DNA from: Gigaspora rosea
Taxonomy: Eukaryota; Glomeromycota; Glomeromycetes; Diversisporales; Gigasporaceae
Direction of reading: 5' to 3'
Assembly: GCA_003550325.1 (NCBI GenBank)
Contig: QKWP01001134.1
Span: 1-64,000, forward strand
Length of the DNA stretch: 64,000 nt
Every line of letters begins with the position of its first letter. Position 1 is the stretch's first letter. Shown piece by piece: positions 10,398 through 22,162 of the stretch. Both the position numbers and the translations under genes were made by a program. Under the pieces are notes generated by a model. It was not told the DNA's origin. It did not search any database and saw only the letters and a program-made list of their open reading frames with translations.

Positions 10398-11030
10398 TTT
10401 TTTTTTTTTTTTTTTTTNNNNNNNNNNNNNNNNNNNNNNNNNNNNNNNNNNNNNNNNNNNNNNNNNNNNNNNNNNNNNNNNNNNNNNNNNNNNNNNNNNN
10501 NNNNNNNNNNNNNNNNNNNNNNNNNNNNNNNNNNNNNNNNNNNNNNNNNNNNNNNNNNNNNNNNNNNNNNNNNNNNNNNNNNNNNNNNNNNNNNNNNNNN
10601 NNNNNNNNNNNNNNNNNNNNNNNNNNNNNNNNNNNNNNNNNNNNNNNNNNNNNNNNNNNNNNNNNNNNNNNTTTTTTTTTTTTTTTTTTTTTTAGGTGAG
10701 GCCTTGCTCATGTCTTTATTGGGTAATTTATATAAGCAGTTACATATTGAACAACTCAAATTGTACAGTGACAAATACATATAAATCACATTCAAGAATA
10801 AGAGCTCAGACTACTTTATCTGCGACCTAAACCTACTAGAGTGGTCAAGACTCACCTAGATTTGTATAGTTAGAATATAGTTTGTAGAAATACTGTATTT
10901 GATCCACATAGTAGACCAAATGCTGATTTTGCGAAGAGCCTGCCCCATTGGTGGGCATACATCAGGGCTAGAGTGTAGCTGGTCAGGAAGACCGCAGGTG
11001 CAGCTGTAGGTAAGTACTTTGCGTCGGTGT
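10398..11030 (-). mobile_element. Poly(A) retroposon with an assembly gap in its tail
   Basis: Flanked by ACTTCTTCGTGGTTAT (10382-10397) and ACTTCTTCGTAGTTAT (11031-11046), a 16-bp target duplication with one difference. The left side is a long T run on the plus strand, so the element lies on the minus strand with its tail at the left. Its 3' end on that strand has an AATAAA signal, then CATGAGCAAGGCCTCACC and the A run. This resembles the 3' end of the LINE at 38078. The 254-base N run sits inside the T tract. No coding region; I see no clear tRNA head. Confidence 0.7.
10418..10671. other. Assembly gap (254 N)
   Basis: Run of N with T-homopolymer on both sides, so the missing sequence is probably at least partly poly(T). 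Confidence 1.
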
Positions 11031-11233
11031 GACTTCTTCGTAGTTATCTTATATTGATTGCTTATATAAACTTATGTTTTAATAATTAATCTGCATCTTT
11101 ATCATAGTGGTAAATGAATTTATGTTTATTATCTATGCCAAAACCTGTGCCAATTTGACTAGTAAGCTACTGCAAAACCCAAACCATTTACAGTTCAATT
11201 GGCACAAACATATAGTTCCATATAACCTACAAA

Positions 11234-11420
11234 ATCTACCTATAAGAAAAGTAGTCAAGGTAATGGTACGTATTGGCACAAAGTTGTTTGAATAGGCACA
11301 TGTCATGTAGCATGTAAAGGCATGAAACACAAACCAAATTGTGACAGAATGGCACATATATTACATTTTATAGTTTTGGTACATGCATTGGGTGGCACAT
11401 ATAGGCTCATTAGTTGGAAT
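11234..11420 (-). repeat. Dispersed repeat Q, copy 2 (fragment)
   Basis: Starts CTATAAGAAAAGTAGTC, again the complement of the Q right end, immediately after copy 1 ends, so two copies lie head to tail. Similarity fades after about 11420. The overlapping small open frames on both strands are shadows. Confidence 0.55.
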
Positions 11421-12100
11421 TAATGTATTAAATAGCACATGAGGTGTAATGCGAAAATTTAAAGCAAATAAATTTTTTTAAAAAATTATTTGTATCTCAA
11501 AATCTCATCTATAAAAATGCTCTTTAATTCCTAACAAAAAACTTCTTGCTAAATTTTGCTATAGGCATGTTTGTTACCACCTTTCACAATTATATCATAC
11601 TGTTGACCTATGAAATATCACAAAAAAATGGTCATAACTTTTGAACCTGTGATTCGAATTTGTTGAAACTACTACCATTTAACTTAGATCGCCAAGATGG
11701 TTCTAAGAGCTATAGATTATCCCTGTATGACCACTGGTTGCCAAGATGAAGTCGTCAAACGTTTATAATTATATTTATCCTTGGATCATCAAACTAATTG
11801 GCTAGGAGATTGCTGCAGGCAAAAACGTTAGATCTGACATATCTGAAAGATATCATATTATAGCTTATATTATAGATATCTCATATATTATATATATCTC
11901 ATTTATTACATATATTATATTTATTATATTTATACTATAAGGGAGGTGGGGTATTGTGGACAGGGGGTATTGTAGACAAGGCAGATATCTTACAATCTAG
12001 TTATCAGAATTGAATAATTTTTATACCATTCGAATCAGCTCAGAGAGATGAATCAAATAGTATAAAAATCATTCAATTCTATTCACTAGATCACAAGATA
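11421..12100. other. A+T-rich spacer with repeat debris
   Basis: No gene seen. About 11640-11760 has the TAACTTTTGAACC...CTACCATTTAA type of sequence found in the foldback interiors at 12392-13331 and 54160-54900. About 11945-11985 has a repeated GGGGTATTGTGGACA / GGGGTATTGTAGACA word. Confidence 0.4.
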
Positions 12101-12168
12101 TTAGGGGAGTGCCATTTATCACTTGATTTTTTAGGTAGGTGGGGGGTAGAGCAATTATCAGGTCCTAT

Positions 12169-13746
12169 ATATAGCCCGGTGTATAAAGATTTGTACCTCA
12201 AATAGCTCTAATTCAAATATTTTTTGTACAAATTAATTTTTGATTTTTTTGATTTAATATACTTATTAGATTAACGGATTAATAAAAATAAAATTATTTT
12301 AATTATTTTATTGATAAAATAAAAAAATTTATTAATAGTAACTTTTTTTAACAATATTTACTATATAATTTGCTATAGTAATCTATAGTAAGGGGGCTTC
12401 CAGAAATTACGTAATATTTTGTTACTAATAAATTTCAAAATTTTACCCACTTACCTACACCTGATACTCTATTAGCCAATTAAATTTTATATTTTTTAAA
12501 ATTTATTTATATGTTTTAATTTATAAAATTGATAATAACTATTGCTCTACTGGACCAATTTAGATGATTTAACTACTAAAATGTTCGTCTTGCTGAGATG
12601 ATTCTAACAAGTCCCAAATAATTAAAATCTAATCACAGGATCCCAAGATAATTCAATTTTTGTATAATTTTAATAGTGATTTTTTAGAATCACTAAGTAA
12701 ATTTCTTTAATATTGAATAACTTTTGATCCACTAGCCCGTTTTGGGTATTTTAACTACCAAAATGTTTGTCTCAGTGAGACAATTCTAACAAGCCCAAAA
12801 TCGCTAAATTCCAATTACTGGATCCCAAGATCGATAAAGATTTGTATTGTTAGACAATCATTTAATCAAATTTAATTAAATGATTATCTAACAATACAAA
12901 TCTTTATCGATCTTGGGATCTAGTAATTGGAATTTTGCGATTTTGGGCTTGTTAGAATCGTTACACTGAGACGAACATTTTGTAGTTAAATCATCCAAAA
13001 CGGGCCAGTGGATCAAAAGTTATTCAATATTAAAGAAATTTACTTAGTAATTCTAAAAAATCACTATTAAAATTACACCAAAGTTGAATGACCTTGGGGC
13101 TCTGTGATTAGATTTTAACGATTTTAGGCTTGTTAGAATCGTCTCAACAAGATGAACATTTTGGTAGTTAAATCATCTAAATTGGTCCAGTAGAACAATA
13201 GTCATTAATAATTTTATAATTTTATACTTTTGGCCAGAATTATAAAAATTTGACCAGAATTATAATTATAACCTGATATTTTCGGGACCCCACCCACCCA
13301 CTAAAAAATCACATAATTTCTGGAAGCCCCCTAATTTATATATATGCGTATATAGTAAAAAAATCAAATTACTTCACTTTAAAGTTAATTTCTTCACAAC
13401 TAGTGATTCAATTTTGCTCAAATTTTAACCATATCTTTATCATATGCACATTAATGCACTTGCGTAGTACAAGCTCATAGAACTGCATATTGGTTGCAAA
13501 AATATTTAAAATATCTTTTTTTTAAAAAAAAATTTCCTTTTTTTCTTGAATACAGCAAATTGTACATGCAAAATTACTAAAATAAACCAATGTTAAAACA
13601 ATAAAAATAATATAATAAGTTAGATTAAAATCTATTTTATTTGATATTAAAAAATTTTTAATAATTAATCAAAAATATAAAAACTTTTACTAAAAGTTAA
13701 AATTATAAAACTTTTTGAGGTACAAATCTTATGTACTGGACCATAT
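12169..13746. mobile_element. MITE P, copy 1, split by a nested element
   Basis: Left end TATAGCCCGGTGTATAAAG, right end complement TATATGGTCCAGTACATAAG, both followed inward by GATTTGTACCTCAAA. Removing the nested element (12392-13331) leaves about 636 bp, close to copy 2 at 18074-18682, which lies in the opposite orientation. End positions are approximate. Confidence 0.75.
12392..13331. mobile_element. PIF/Harbinger-like foldback element (GGGGGCTTCC ends)
   Basis: Ends GGGGGCTTCCAGAAATTACG and complement GGGGGCTTCCAGAAATTATG, flanked by TAA at 12389-12391 and 13332-13334. The interior is a large palindrome centred near 12868, with arms carrying TTTTGATCCACTAGCCCG and its complement. Copy 2 of MITE P at 18440-18500 shows the empty site. 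Confidence 0.85.
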
Positions 13747-13774
13747 AATATAATATATATAATATATATATATA

Positions 13775-14284
13775 TTTTTTTTTTCTTCTTTGAACATCTC
13801 GCCAGACTCAATATCCCAGCTTACAGTTCGTATCTAGTCCCAACTATTGAGTTCCCGCCATGAACCCCAACCCATCTCAACTTGCCATACCAAGCCGTAA
13901 CCTTTATGGGAGATCTTCCGAAGAGGCCATAATTATGATCTGACAACCCCCGGGTGCCTCGAAGGTTCCTGCAGGCGATGTTCTGCACCGGCGCCTGAGT
14001 GCCAGATTTTTATAGTTCGAGGGAACATCGACCCCCAAATCCTAACCAATGCTAGGCACTCCCAAGTTCACAGGCAAAGATTTTCCTACTACATCTTGTG
14101 ACTTCGGTTACTTCCAAATCGGGATTCTAACTCAGCCACAAAGTCTTGAAATAACGGCTGCCCATTAGGTATGTTGTACAACTAACCGGCTGGCTCTTGT
14201 ATTTCGTCTTTGGGAGGAATTGAGCTGGCAACCTTTTAATTTGCATCCTCGAAGCATAACCGCTATGCTATCGACCCGGAGGAC
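13775..14284 (-). mobile_element. tRNA-derived SINE
   Basis: Minus-strand element of about 510 bp. Its head at 14284 reads GGGTCGATAGCATAGCGGTT (box A) with the box-B-like AGCTCAATTCC about 40 bases further, at tRNA-like spacing. The tail is an A-rich run at 13775-13785. It sits in an AT dinucleotide tract, so the target duplication cannot be fixed. The body is G+C-richer than its surroundings, which suggests recent arrival. No match in sequence to the element at 9114-10124. Confidence 0.78.
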
Positions 14285-14591
14285 TATATAATATATATAA
14301 ATATATAAATATATATATTATTATATATATATAATTTTTAATATTGAATAACTTTTGATCCACCAGTCCATTTTTGATGATTTAACTACCAAAATGTTTG
14401 CCTCAGTGAGACGATTTTAAAAGCCTAAAATCACTAAATTCTAATCACAGGATCCTATGATCAACAAAGATTTGTATTCTATAAACAATTAATAATTAAA
14501 TATGTCTAATTTAGTGCACCTAAGTTCTATGATGAATAATATCGATCAGAATTAGATTATTTTGGTACTATTTGATTCGTCTCATTGAGAC

Positions 14592-16620
14592 TAGTGCTCC
14601 TAGGTCCAGTCCAGGTCTGTTCTGGTCCGGGTCCAGTCTGGGATCAGACCAGACTCAGACTGACTTCAGACCAAACACAACTATGAGTCCGGTCCAGGTC
14701 TGGTCTGAAATCTGCAGACTGGTCTGAGTCCGAATATAATTATATATATTTTTTGGTACTGAACAAGTTTCTTAGTGCATTTTGTTAGAATAAATTAGTA
14801 AAATTTTATGAATTATAAGATTTTATAAAATTTTATTAATAAAATTCTATAAAATTTTATAATTCGCAAATTTTTATTAATTAATTCTAACAAAATGCAC
14901 TAAGTAAACTTGTGCAGCACCTAAAAATGTATTAAAACTGCTAGTTTGTCTTTATTTTACTTGAAATTTGGAGAAAAGATGCATAATTTTGGATTTTTGA
15001 TCAAAAAAAGTCAATTTAAGCATCTTTTCTCCAAATTTCAAGTAAACTAAAAACAACCCTGCCGATTTAATGTATTTTTAGATACTAAACAAGTTTACTT
15101 AGTGCATTTTGTTAGAATTAATTAGTAAAATTTTATGAATAATAAGATTTTATAGAATTTTATTAATAAAATTCTATAAAATCTTATGATTCATAAAATT
15201 TTACTAATTAATTCTAACAAAATGCACTAAGTAAACTTGTTTAGCACCTAAAAATACATTAAATCAGCAGTGTTGTTTTTATTTTACTTGAAATTTGGAG
15301 AAAAGATGCATAATTTTGGATTTTTGATCAAAAAAGTCAAATTTAAGCATCTTTTCTCCAAATTTCAAGTAAAATAAAAACAACCCTGCCAATTTAATGT
15401 ATTTTTAGGTGCTGAACAAGTTTACTTAGTGCATTTAGTTAGAATTAATTAGTAAAATTTTGTGAATCATAAGATTTTATAGAATTTTATTAATAAAATT
15501 CTATAAATTCTTAAAATTCACAAATTTTTATTAATTAATTCTAACAAAATGCAATAAGTAAACTTGTTTAGCACCTAAAAATGTATAAAAACGGCTAGTT
15601 TGTTTTTATATTACTTGAAATTTGGAGAAAAGATGCATAATTTTGGATTTTTGATCAAAAAAGTCAAATTTAAGCATCTTTTCTCCAAATTTCAAGTAAA
15701 ATAAAAACAACTCTACCAATTTAATGTATTTATAGGTTCTAAACAAGTTTGCTTAGTGCATTTTGTTAGAATTAATTAGTAAAATTTTATGAATAATAAG
15801 ATTTTATAGAATTTTATTAATAATATTCTATAAAATCCTATTATTCACAAATTTTTGTTAATTAATTTTAACAAACCGCACTAAGTAAACTTGTTTAGCA
15901 CCTGAAAATATATTAAATTGGCAGGGTTGTTTTTATTTTACTTGAAATTTGGAGAATAGATGCTTAAATTGATCAAAAATCCAAAATTATGCATTTTTTC
16001 TCCAAATTTAAAGTAAAATAAAGACAACCCTACTTATTTAATGTATTTTTTAGGTGCAGAACAAGTTTACTTAGTGCGTTTTGTTAGAATTAATTAATAA
16101 ATATTTGTGAATTTTAAGATTTTATAGAATTTACTAATAAAATTCTATAAAAAATCTTATTATTTACAAAATTTTACTAATTATTTCTAAATTAATGCAC
16201 TAAGTAAACTTTCTCAATACCTAAAAATATATTAAACCAGCAGGGTTGTTTTTATTTTACTTGAAATTTGGAGATAAGATGTTAAAATTTGTCTTTTTTG
16301 ATCAAAAATCCAAAATGTGCATCAAATCTCTAAATTTCAAGTAAAATAAAAACAAACCAGCCATTTTAATACATTTTTAGGTGCTGAACAAGTTTACTTA
16401 TTGCATTTTGTTAGAATTAATTAATAAAAATTTCGAATTATAAGATTTTATAGAATTTTATTAATAAATTTCTATAAAAACTTATGATTCATAAAATTTT
16501 ACTAATTTATTCTAACTAAATGCACTAAGTAAGCTTGTTCAGCACCAAAAAATACATATAAATATATTTCAGACTCAGACCAGTCTGCAGACTTCGGACC
16601 AGACCCAGACCAGACTCAAT
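14592..16620. mobile_element. hAT-like element A (GACCAG/CTGGTC word), right end lost
   Basis: Starts TAGTGCTCCTAGGTCCAG, almost the right-end motif of element E. The left 150 bases are an array of GGTCCAG/GGTCTG words; the right end (16560-16620) has the complementary words CAGACCAGTCTGCAGACT and GGACCAGACCCAGACC. The final TAG...CTA terminus and target duplication are missing on the right. The core is a tandem array of long double hairpins. Confidence 0.65.
14740..16560. repeat. Satellite of ~325-bp double-hairpin units
   Basis: Five to six units start near 14753, 15077, 15402, 15730, 16050 and 16377, each opening GAACAAGTTTACTTAGTGC. Every unit contains two palindromes. One of about 170 bp is centred on TTTTATTAATAAAA. 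One of about 115 bp is centred on the TTTTTGATCAAAAA stretch and bounded by CTTGAAATTTGGAGAAAAGA and its complement. Related units fill element D. Confidence 0.88.
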
Positions 16621-16930
16621 ATAAAAAATAAATTTACTTAGTAATTTTAAAAATTACTATTAAAATTACACAAAAGTTGAATGATCTTGGGATTCTGTGA
16701 TTGGATTTTGATGATTTTGGGCTTTTAGAATCGTCTCACTAAGACAAACATTTTGGTAGTTGAATCATCCAAAACAGACCATTAGATTAAAAGTTATCCA
16801 ATTTTTAATATATATATATCTATATATTATTAAATTTTAACCAATCAAATGCTTAGAAAAATTATCAGGTGGGGTAGAGGGTCAGCTACTTAGTGAAACC
16901 CTAATCAGGTGATTTCTGGCACTCCCCTTA

Positions 16931-17072
16931 TTATTTATACAAATTATAAATTTTTATATATATTTGAATTTAATTAGTAAATCTGCAAATTTTTGCATAA
17001 TAAACCTTTAATTATCTTGGGATCCCGTGATTGGATTTTAACAATTTTGTGCTTGTTAGAATCGTCTTACTA
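16931..17072. other. Foldback-arm fragment
   Basis: Contains ATCTTGGGATCCCGTGATTG and TTGTTAGAATCGTCTTAC, matching the arms of the palindromic element at 12392-13331. It ends abruptly at the LTR-like repeat. Confidence 0.4.
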
Positions 17073-17712
17073 CTGTAAGATGGTTATGTAGGGTTTTATT
17101 AATATTCTCAGTAAGGTAATAGAAGTATAGTTTGAGCTTGTTCACAGAGTTAGAAGACAAGAGCTATCAGGTTGCTGATTGGGCTTCTGAGTCTTTGCGT
17201 CTTAAATAAATTTGATTATTATATCAATTGTAGGTGACTTAATGATATCACACGGTTATGGGGTTTGGGCTTTCTATAAATTTTAACTAACACTTCTACT
17301 CTAATTTTGAAGGTTATTACTCTACAATATTGGAGTTTGAGTTTGAGTTTTCAAAGAACTTGAAGTAAGTTATCTAAATTGACTCTTACTGAGTTGTTTT
17401 ATTTTAAGATAAGCTTTGGGTTCTTAATATACTTTTAATTACAGACTAAAAAATAATACAAAAGATTCTTTTTACGCTTTTGCTACTTTTACATTCTATA
17501 AATTATTCTAATTTATTATATCTTATGAATCTCTTGATTCTTTCGAATCTTTTGATAAAGGAATTTAAAAGATATAAAGAAATTCATGATCAACATAATA
17601 CTATATGCTAAAAATAGAAATAACTATATGTATAAAAATAGAAAATAAAAATAGAAATTGAGTACAGCCTGAATTTAGATTGTGCTAGGTCAATTTTGTC
17701 TATTACAATAGG
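17073..17712 (+). repeat. LTR-like repeat, copy 1 (tentative)
   Basis: Shares with 27828-28824 the ordered blocks CTAACACTTCTACTCTAATT, GTTACAGACTAAAAA and GTACAGCC. Its ends could be TGTAAG...TTACA, but no target duplication is visible. No coding sequence. Class uncertain. Confidence 0.35.
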
Positions 17713-17984
17713 TATGGTCTAAATTGGTATGTATTCTGTAAACTATGTAGAACCATATGCCTGTACCAATTGAACTGTAAATAGCTCAGGTTTTGCAGCA
17801 GTTTGCTAGTTGAATCAGCACGGGTTTTGGCATGGGTAATGAACATAAATTCATGTGCCACTGCAATAATGATATGGATTAACTATTAAAATATAAATTT
17901 ATAGAAGTAATCAATATAAGATTAGCAAGCTAACTGCATATGAAGTAAAATTTTGTAAGGAATTTTTTTTGTTAAAATGCACAG
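17713..17984 (+). repeat. Dispersed repeat Q, copy 3, left part
   Basis: Plus-strand copy; 17755-17970 complements 11047-11225 and parallels 25860-26080 and 56385-56600. It is interrupted by element H and resumes at 19318. Confidence 0.6.
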
Positions 17985-19317
17985 ATGTGATGGGCAAATC
18001 CTGATTTTTAAAAATCTCATGCAGGATTCGCGGAATTGAGTAGAGTTTCCAAATTTTTCATGATTAATAAATATATATGGGCCAGTGCAAAGGATTTGCC
18101 TCTCGAAAAATTTTATAATTATAATACTAAGAAAATGTTTTTAAATTCTTGATGATTATTAAAAATTTTTTAGTATAATTAAAATAGTTTAATCTAATTT
18201 ATTATATTATTTTTATTGTTTTAATATTGTTTTATTTTAATAATTAAGTATGTACAATTCACTATATTTGAAAAAAAAATTTTTAAAAAAAAGATATTTT
18301 AAATTTCGCAACCAATATGCAGTTATATGAGCCTGTAATATGCAAATGCATTAATTTGCATATAATAAGATATGGTTAAAATTTGAGCAAAATTGAATCA
18401 CTAGTTGTGAAAAATTAAGCTTTAAAGTAAGATAATTTGATTTTTTTTACTATATATACATATATATAAATTATTAGTAAATTATATAGTAAACATTTTT
18501 AAAAAAAGTTCTATTAATAAATTTTTTTATTTTATCAATAAAATAATCAAAAATAAATTTATTTTATTAATCTGATAACCTAATAATTATATTAACTTAA
18601 AAAATTAAAATTAATTTGTGCAAAAAATATTTTAATCAGAGCTATTTGAGGTGCAAATCTTTTTGCACCAGCCTATTTATATAAAACAACTTTAGGAATT
18701 TAATTTTTTATTATAATAATAATTATTTCTTATAAATCTTACTGCATTTTATTACAAATATAATGCTTATATAGATTTTTCCTACTTTTAAAACATTTGA
18801 ATCTTATAATTATTAAATTTATCAATTCAAATTTGTCTTAACTTTATCAATTTGTTTTTTAAAATATTATTATATTTAAAAATTATAATGGTAACAAAGT
18901 GATCAAATCATATAAGATATAAAAATTTATGAGTAAACAGGAGCATAGCCAGGTATAAATGTGCTAAAATTTATAAGCAATAAGGTTATATACATACAAA
19001 AATTCATAATAATAATCAATAATAGATTCCCACTTTATTAATAATGACAATTTAAAAAATATATTTCAATATACAGTTTGCGCATTATCTCTGTATGTAC
19101 GTATATATGTGGAACGAGAAGCAAATCAAAAGTTAATGCGTGCGTAATATTTTTATTTAAATCAAATACTAATTAGGCCCACTTATGTTAAAGCAGGCCG
19201 GATAATTTGTTAATGCGGGCCGGATGATATGCTAACGAATCTTATATTAAAAATCCCGCGCGGAAGTTTTTAAATCTCGCGCATCCCGCGAGGATCACGC
19301 GCGCGTTGCCCATCACC
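17985..19317. mobile_element. hAT-like element H (GCGGGAT/ATCCCGCG word)
   Basis: Flanked by ATGCACAG (17977-17984) and ACGCACAG (19318-19325), an 8-bp duplication differing at one CpG. Left end GTGATGGGCAAATCC, right end complement GGTGATGGGCAACGCG. The right 70 bases repeat ATCCCGCG-type words; the left end carries decayed forms (GCAGGATTCGCGG). MITE P copy 2 is nested inside. No coding capacity. Confidence 0.75.
18074..18682. mobile_element. MITE P, copy 2
   Basis: Ends TATATGGGCCAGTGCAAA and complement TATAAATAGGCTGGTGCAAA, each followed inward by GATTTGC. Internal sequence complements 13340-13740 and 12180-12390. It gives the empty site for the element at 12392-13331. Confidence 0.8.
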
Positions 19318-19618
19318 ACGCACAGGGAAGCTTCATCAGTGAAATCATGAGATATCGCTCTTTTTTTAAAAAAAATCCTTTACTGATCTTTTGCTCTCCA
19401 CGAAACAAGCCGACACTTATCACGAGCTAACATGTGTGTAACATACACATACGTGTCATCTGAACGTGCCATTTCATATGACGTGATATTACGTGCCACC
19501 CTTTGCCGTAATGTCCATGCCATTTTTACCGTGCCATTCTGTAAAACGTTCCTGTGCGTGCCACAAGATCCGCGCCATTTCGAGCATTTCCACAAACCCG
19601 TACCAATTTTCTTATAGG
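19318..19618 (+). repeat. Dispersed repeat Q, copy 3, right part
   Basis: Parallels 26090-26330 and 58848-59037: ATGAGATATCGC, then CTTTTGCTCTCCACGAAAC, CGTGATATTACGTGCCACC and finally the TTATAGGG end. It keeps many CpGs the other copies have lost. Open frames on both strands here are incidental. Confidence 0.65.
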
Positions 19619-20282
19619 GTAGAAGTGTGTATGCTTTACAATTGCTATTAAAGATTAGGATTATAATTATGATGCAGTTAGAGAAATGAAACAAAATTAT
19701 CTTAATGCAGGCTGAAATAAATAATTTGCTTTGTTTTAATTATATTTAATTTTGTTCAATTAGTGTTTCTTTTCGATGGTTTCACTTTATCATGACCTTC
19801 TCATGGTTCAACTTAATAACTTTTTTTCAATAAAATCTCTAAAATTTTTAATTCTTTAATCCTACTTGTAATTGTTCGTGGATTTCGGCTACTTTCTTGG
19901 AAATATTGGATTCTTGCTTGTGGAGCTTGACTATTATTCCCTTTATCAATTACACCTTTAATTAAATCTTCAGTTTTTTCTTTAAATAGTCTAATCCAAC
20001 AACATCCAGAATGTACAACGCTCCAGAGTCTTATTGAATCAACACCTAAAAAATTTTAAGTAAATTATATAATTTGATGATTTATTTGTTTTTAAATTAA
20101 AAATATATTATAATAATAATGTAATATCTATACATACCAAATAGAACCACATAAAAAAAAACATGAGGGAACTATAAAAAGCAGCAATAATTCCAAATAT
20201 GCTCATAACCTATTTATCATAGATGTATATATATTAGTTATGTATATTAGGTATATATAAAAATTTCAAATATTGATATTAT

Positions 20283-20548
20283 GGGTGCCGGTCAAAATCC
20301 GACAAATAGAATCCCGACAGGTCATAATCCCGACAAAAAATCCCGACAGTAAAAATCCCGACAATCCCGACAACAAAAAATTATTAAGTTTATTTAAGTT
20401 AGGTTAGGGTTAAGGTGAGTGCTTAGGTTAGGGTTAGGGTGAGCACCTAGATTAGGGTTTGATTTAGGCGATTTTATGGTAAAATTGCTCAACAAAAGTT
20501 TTTTTTGATTGCCGGGATTTTTGATTGTCGGGATTTTGACACAAACCC
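20283..20548. mobile_element. hAT-like element B (CCCGACA word) in an intron
   Basis: Flanked by GATATTAT (20275-20282) and AATATTAT (20549-20556), 7 of 8 bases alike. Left end GGGTGCCGGTCAAAATCC, right end complement GGGTTTGTGTCAAAATCCC. The left end repeats AATCCCGACA several times. The middle contains TTAGGGTTAGGGTGAGCACC-type telomere-like sequence. It lies between exons 20789-20667 and 20209-20134 of the membrane-protein gene. Confidence 0.7.
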
Positions 20549-21644
20549 AATATTATTACTTGCAGTATTGTGCCTATTATTATTATATATGCATTAGTAT
20601 ATAGTTACACGTAAGTATTTGATTAACAAATTATTGAATCAAGGTTTAGCTTTCAATTGGTGATACCTTTGTTCTTATTCATCTCCGGCAATAACTCCTT
20701 GGACTAATACGTAGCGTTATATCGTTTATGTTTGAATGGCTCATTGGAACATGTTCTGGTTTTTTTTTAGCATAAATAAGGATTGCATTCTAAAATATTC
20801 AAAGTATAAAAGTATGTTAAAATAATAAAGATACTAACGTATAATAGAGTCAATATATGGTCTTGGTGATTCGATAACGGAATGTCAATGTAATTTAGTG
20901 CGCTATCAGAAAGAAATGTTCTAATATTTTGTTGTAACAAAATTTATATATCTTGTAAATTTAATATAAAAAGTTAATTTATGATATATATAGTCAACAA
21001 ATTCTGTACATAATATACATACATAGTTATTTGACTAAGTATATTTGTTCATATAGTAAAGTGATTTTTCAAATGGACTTATTTGATGAGATTGTGAAAC
21101 AAAACTTTTATTCCGAATTATATAGTCATTATCTATAGCAACATGTATTAAAGTATTGCATATTAGTTAAACAGAATAGTAAAGACAATTTGAATAAAAA
21201 AAAAAAAAACTTACCCGAATCAAATGCAATCATCTTAAATGATGATATTTGGGTAGAATATTGATTATTTTAGGAAAATTAGGGATCCACGATGACAATA
21301 TCAAGAAAAACGAAATATGGCCCACTTTTGTCCTCATATTGGTGTAAATTTATGTTTGTCTTTGAAGAAAAATTTCCAGCAAAAGGATAATTATCATCAT
21401 CGTTAGTTTTTTCAGACTGCGTAACATAATTATTGTCATCATTTTTAAATTTGATAACTTTAATACATGGATATGCATATAAAATTGTATAATTTCGTAT
21501 TATAAATCTAATATTATAACTGATAAAGCACATCTTACATCCATTATAACTGTAGTATAAAGTACATTTTATGGTAAAATTGGACTTAAATTCAAGACGT
21601 ATAGCTGTATTTTTTTTATTATAAAAAGATACTTCAAATTAATA

Positions 21645-22162
21645 CAGTCAACTCCCTCTAAGCGCACATCCTCTAAGTGCAAGTTCCCTCTAAATGCAAT
21701 AAAATAGTGTTGGCGCAGTTGGGACTTATAAAATAAATACAATTTCTTTATTCTGTAAGTGTAAGTTTTTTTTAGCCAGCATATATAAGATTATTCTCTC
21801 TAACAGCTAATTGCAAGATATTTTATTAACCAATTAAATTAAATTATTTTTTTTTAAGTGCAAGATTTTTTTGTTTTTACTTATTAACTTGCATTTAGAG
21901 AGAATTAATTAAATATTAAATATTAAATTAGTTTTTTTTAATTGTAAGTTCTCTCTAACTGCAATATATTTCTCTGGCCCATCAACTTGCACTTAGAGAG
22001 AGTTGACTGAATATATATATATCAATTTGACCAATTAAAATTATAAATATATGTCACGTGCTAAAATATTCAATTTGGAGAATTTTTCTCTAAATGCAAC
22101 CTCTATCTATATGCAAGGTAACCAATTGGTCCCGACGAATTGCACTTAGAAGGAGTTGACTG
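21645..22162. mobile_element. pogo-like MITE (CAGTCAACTCCC ends) in an intron
   Basis: Ends CAGTCAACTCCCTCTAAGCG and complement CAGTCAACTCCTTCTAAGTG, flanked by TA. The sub-terminal regions repeat CCTCTAAGTGCA-type words in both orientations. TA target and CAGT start fit the pogo/Tigger group. It lies between exons ending at 22209 and starting at 21604. Confidence 0.82.

Larger units (their letters stand above)
10238..11225 (-). repeat. Dispersed repeat Q, copy 1, second part
   Basis: Continuation of the copy begun at 8271. The stretch near 10300-10385 (TTGTAAAGAGCAAAAGATTA) complements 26110-26160, and 11047-11225 complements 17740-17970. It is interrupted by the poly(A) retroposon at 10398-11030. 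Confidence 0.6.
12104..16927. mobile_element. PIF/Harbinger-like composite (GGGGAGTGCC ends)
   Basis: Left end GGGGAGTGCCATTTATCAC and right end the complement of GGGGAGTGCCAGAAATCACC, flanked by TTA at 12101-12103 and 16928-16930. A 3-bp TTA target and G-rich ends fit PIF/Harbinger-type elements. No transposase frame exists. The 4.8 kb span is inflated by nested elements at about 12169-13746, 12392-13331, 13775-14284 and 14592-16620. Confidence 0.75.

Noticed and set aside
10228..10795. Open frames crossing the N run
   Set aside because: Created by N codons and poly(T).
14215..14284. Functional tRNA gene on the minus strand
   Set aside because: Only boxes A and B are convincing; no clean acceptor stem, and it heads a ~510-bp retroposon.
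14740..16560. CRISPR-like array of regularly spaced repeats
   Set aside because: Units are contiguous palindromes of ~325 bp without unique spacers, inside a transposon of a eukaryotic genome.
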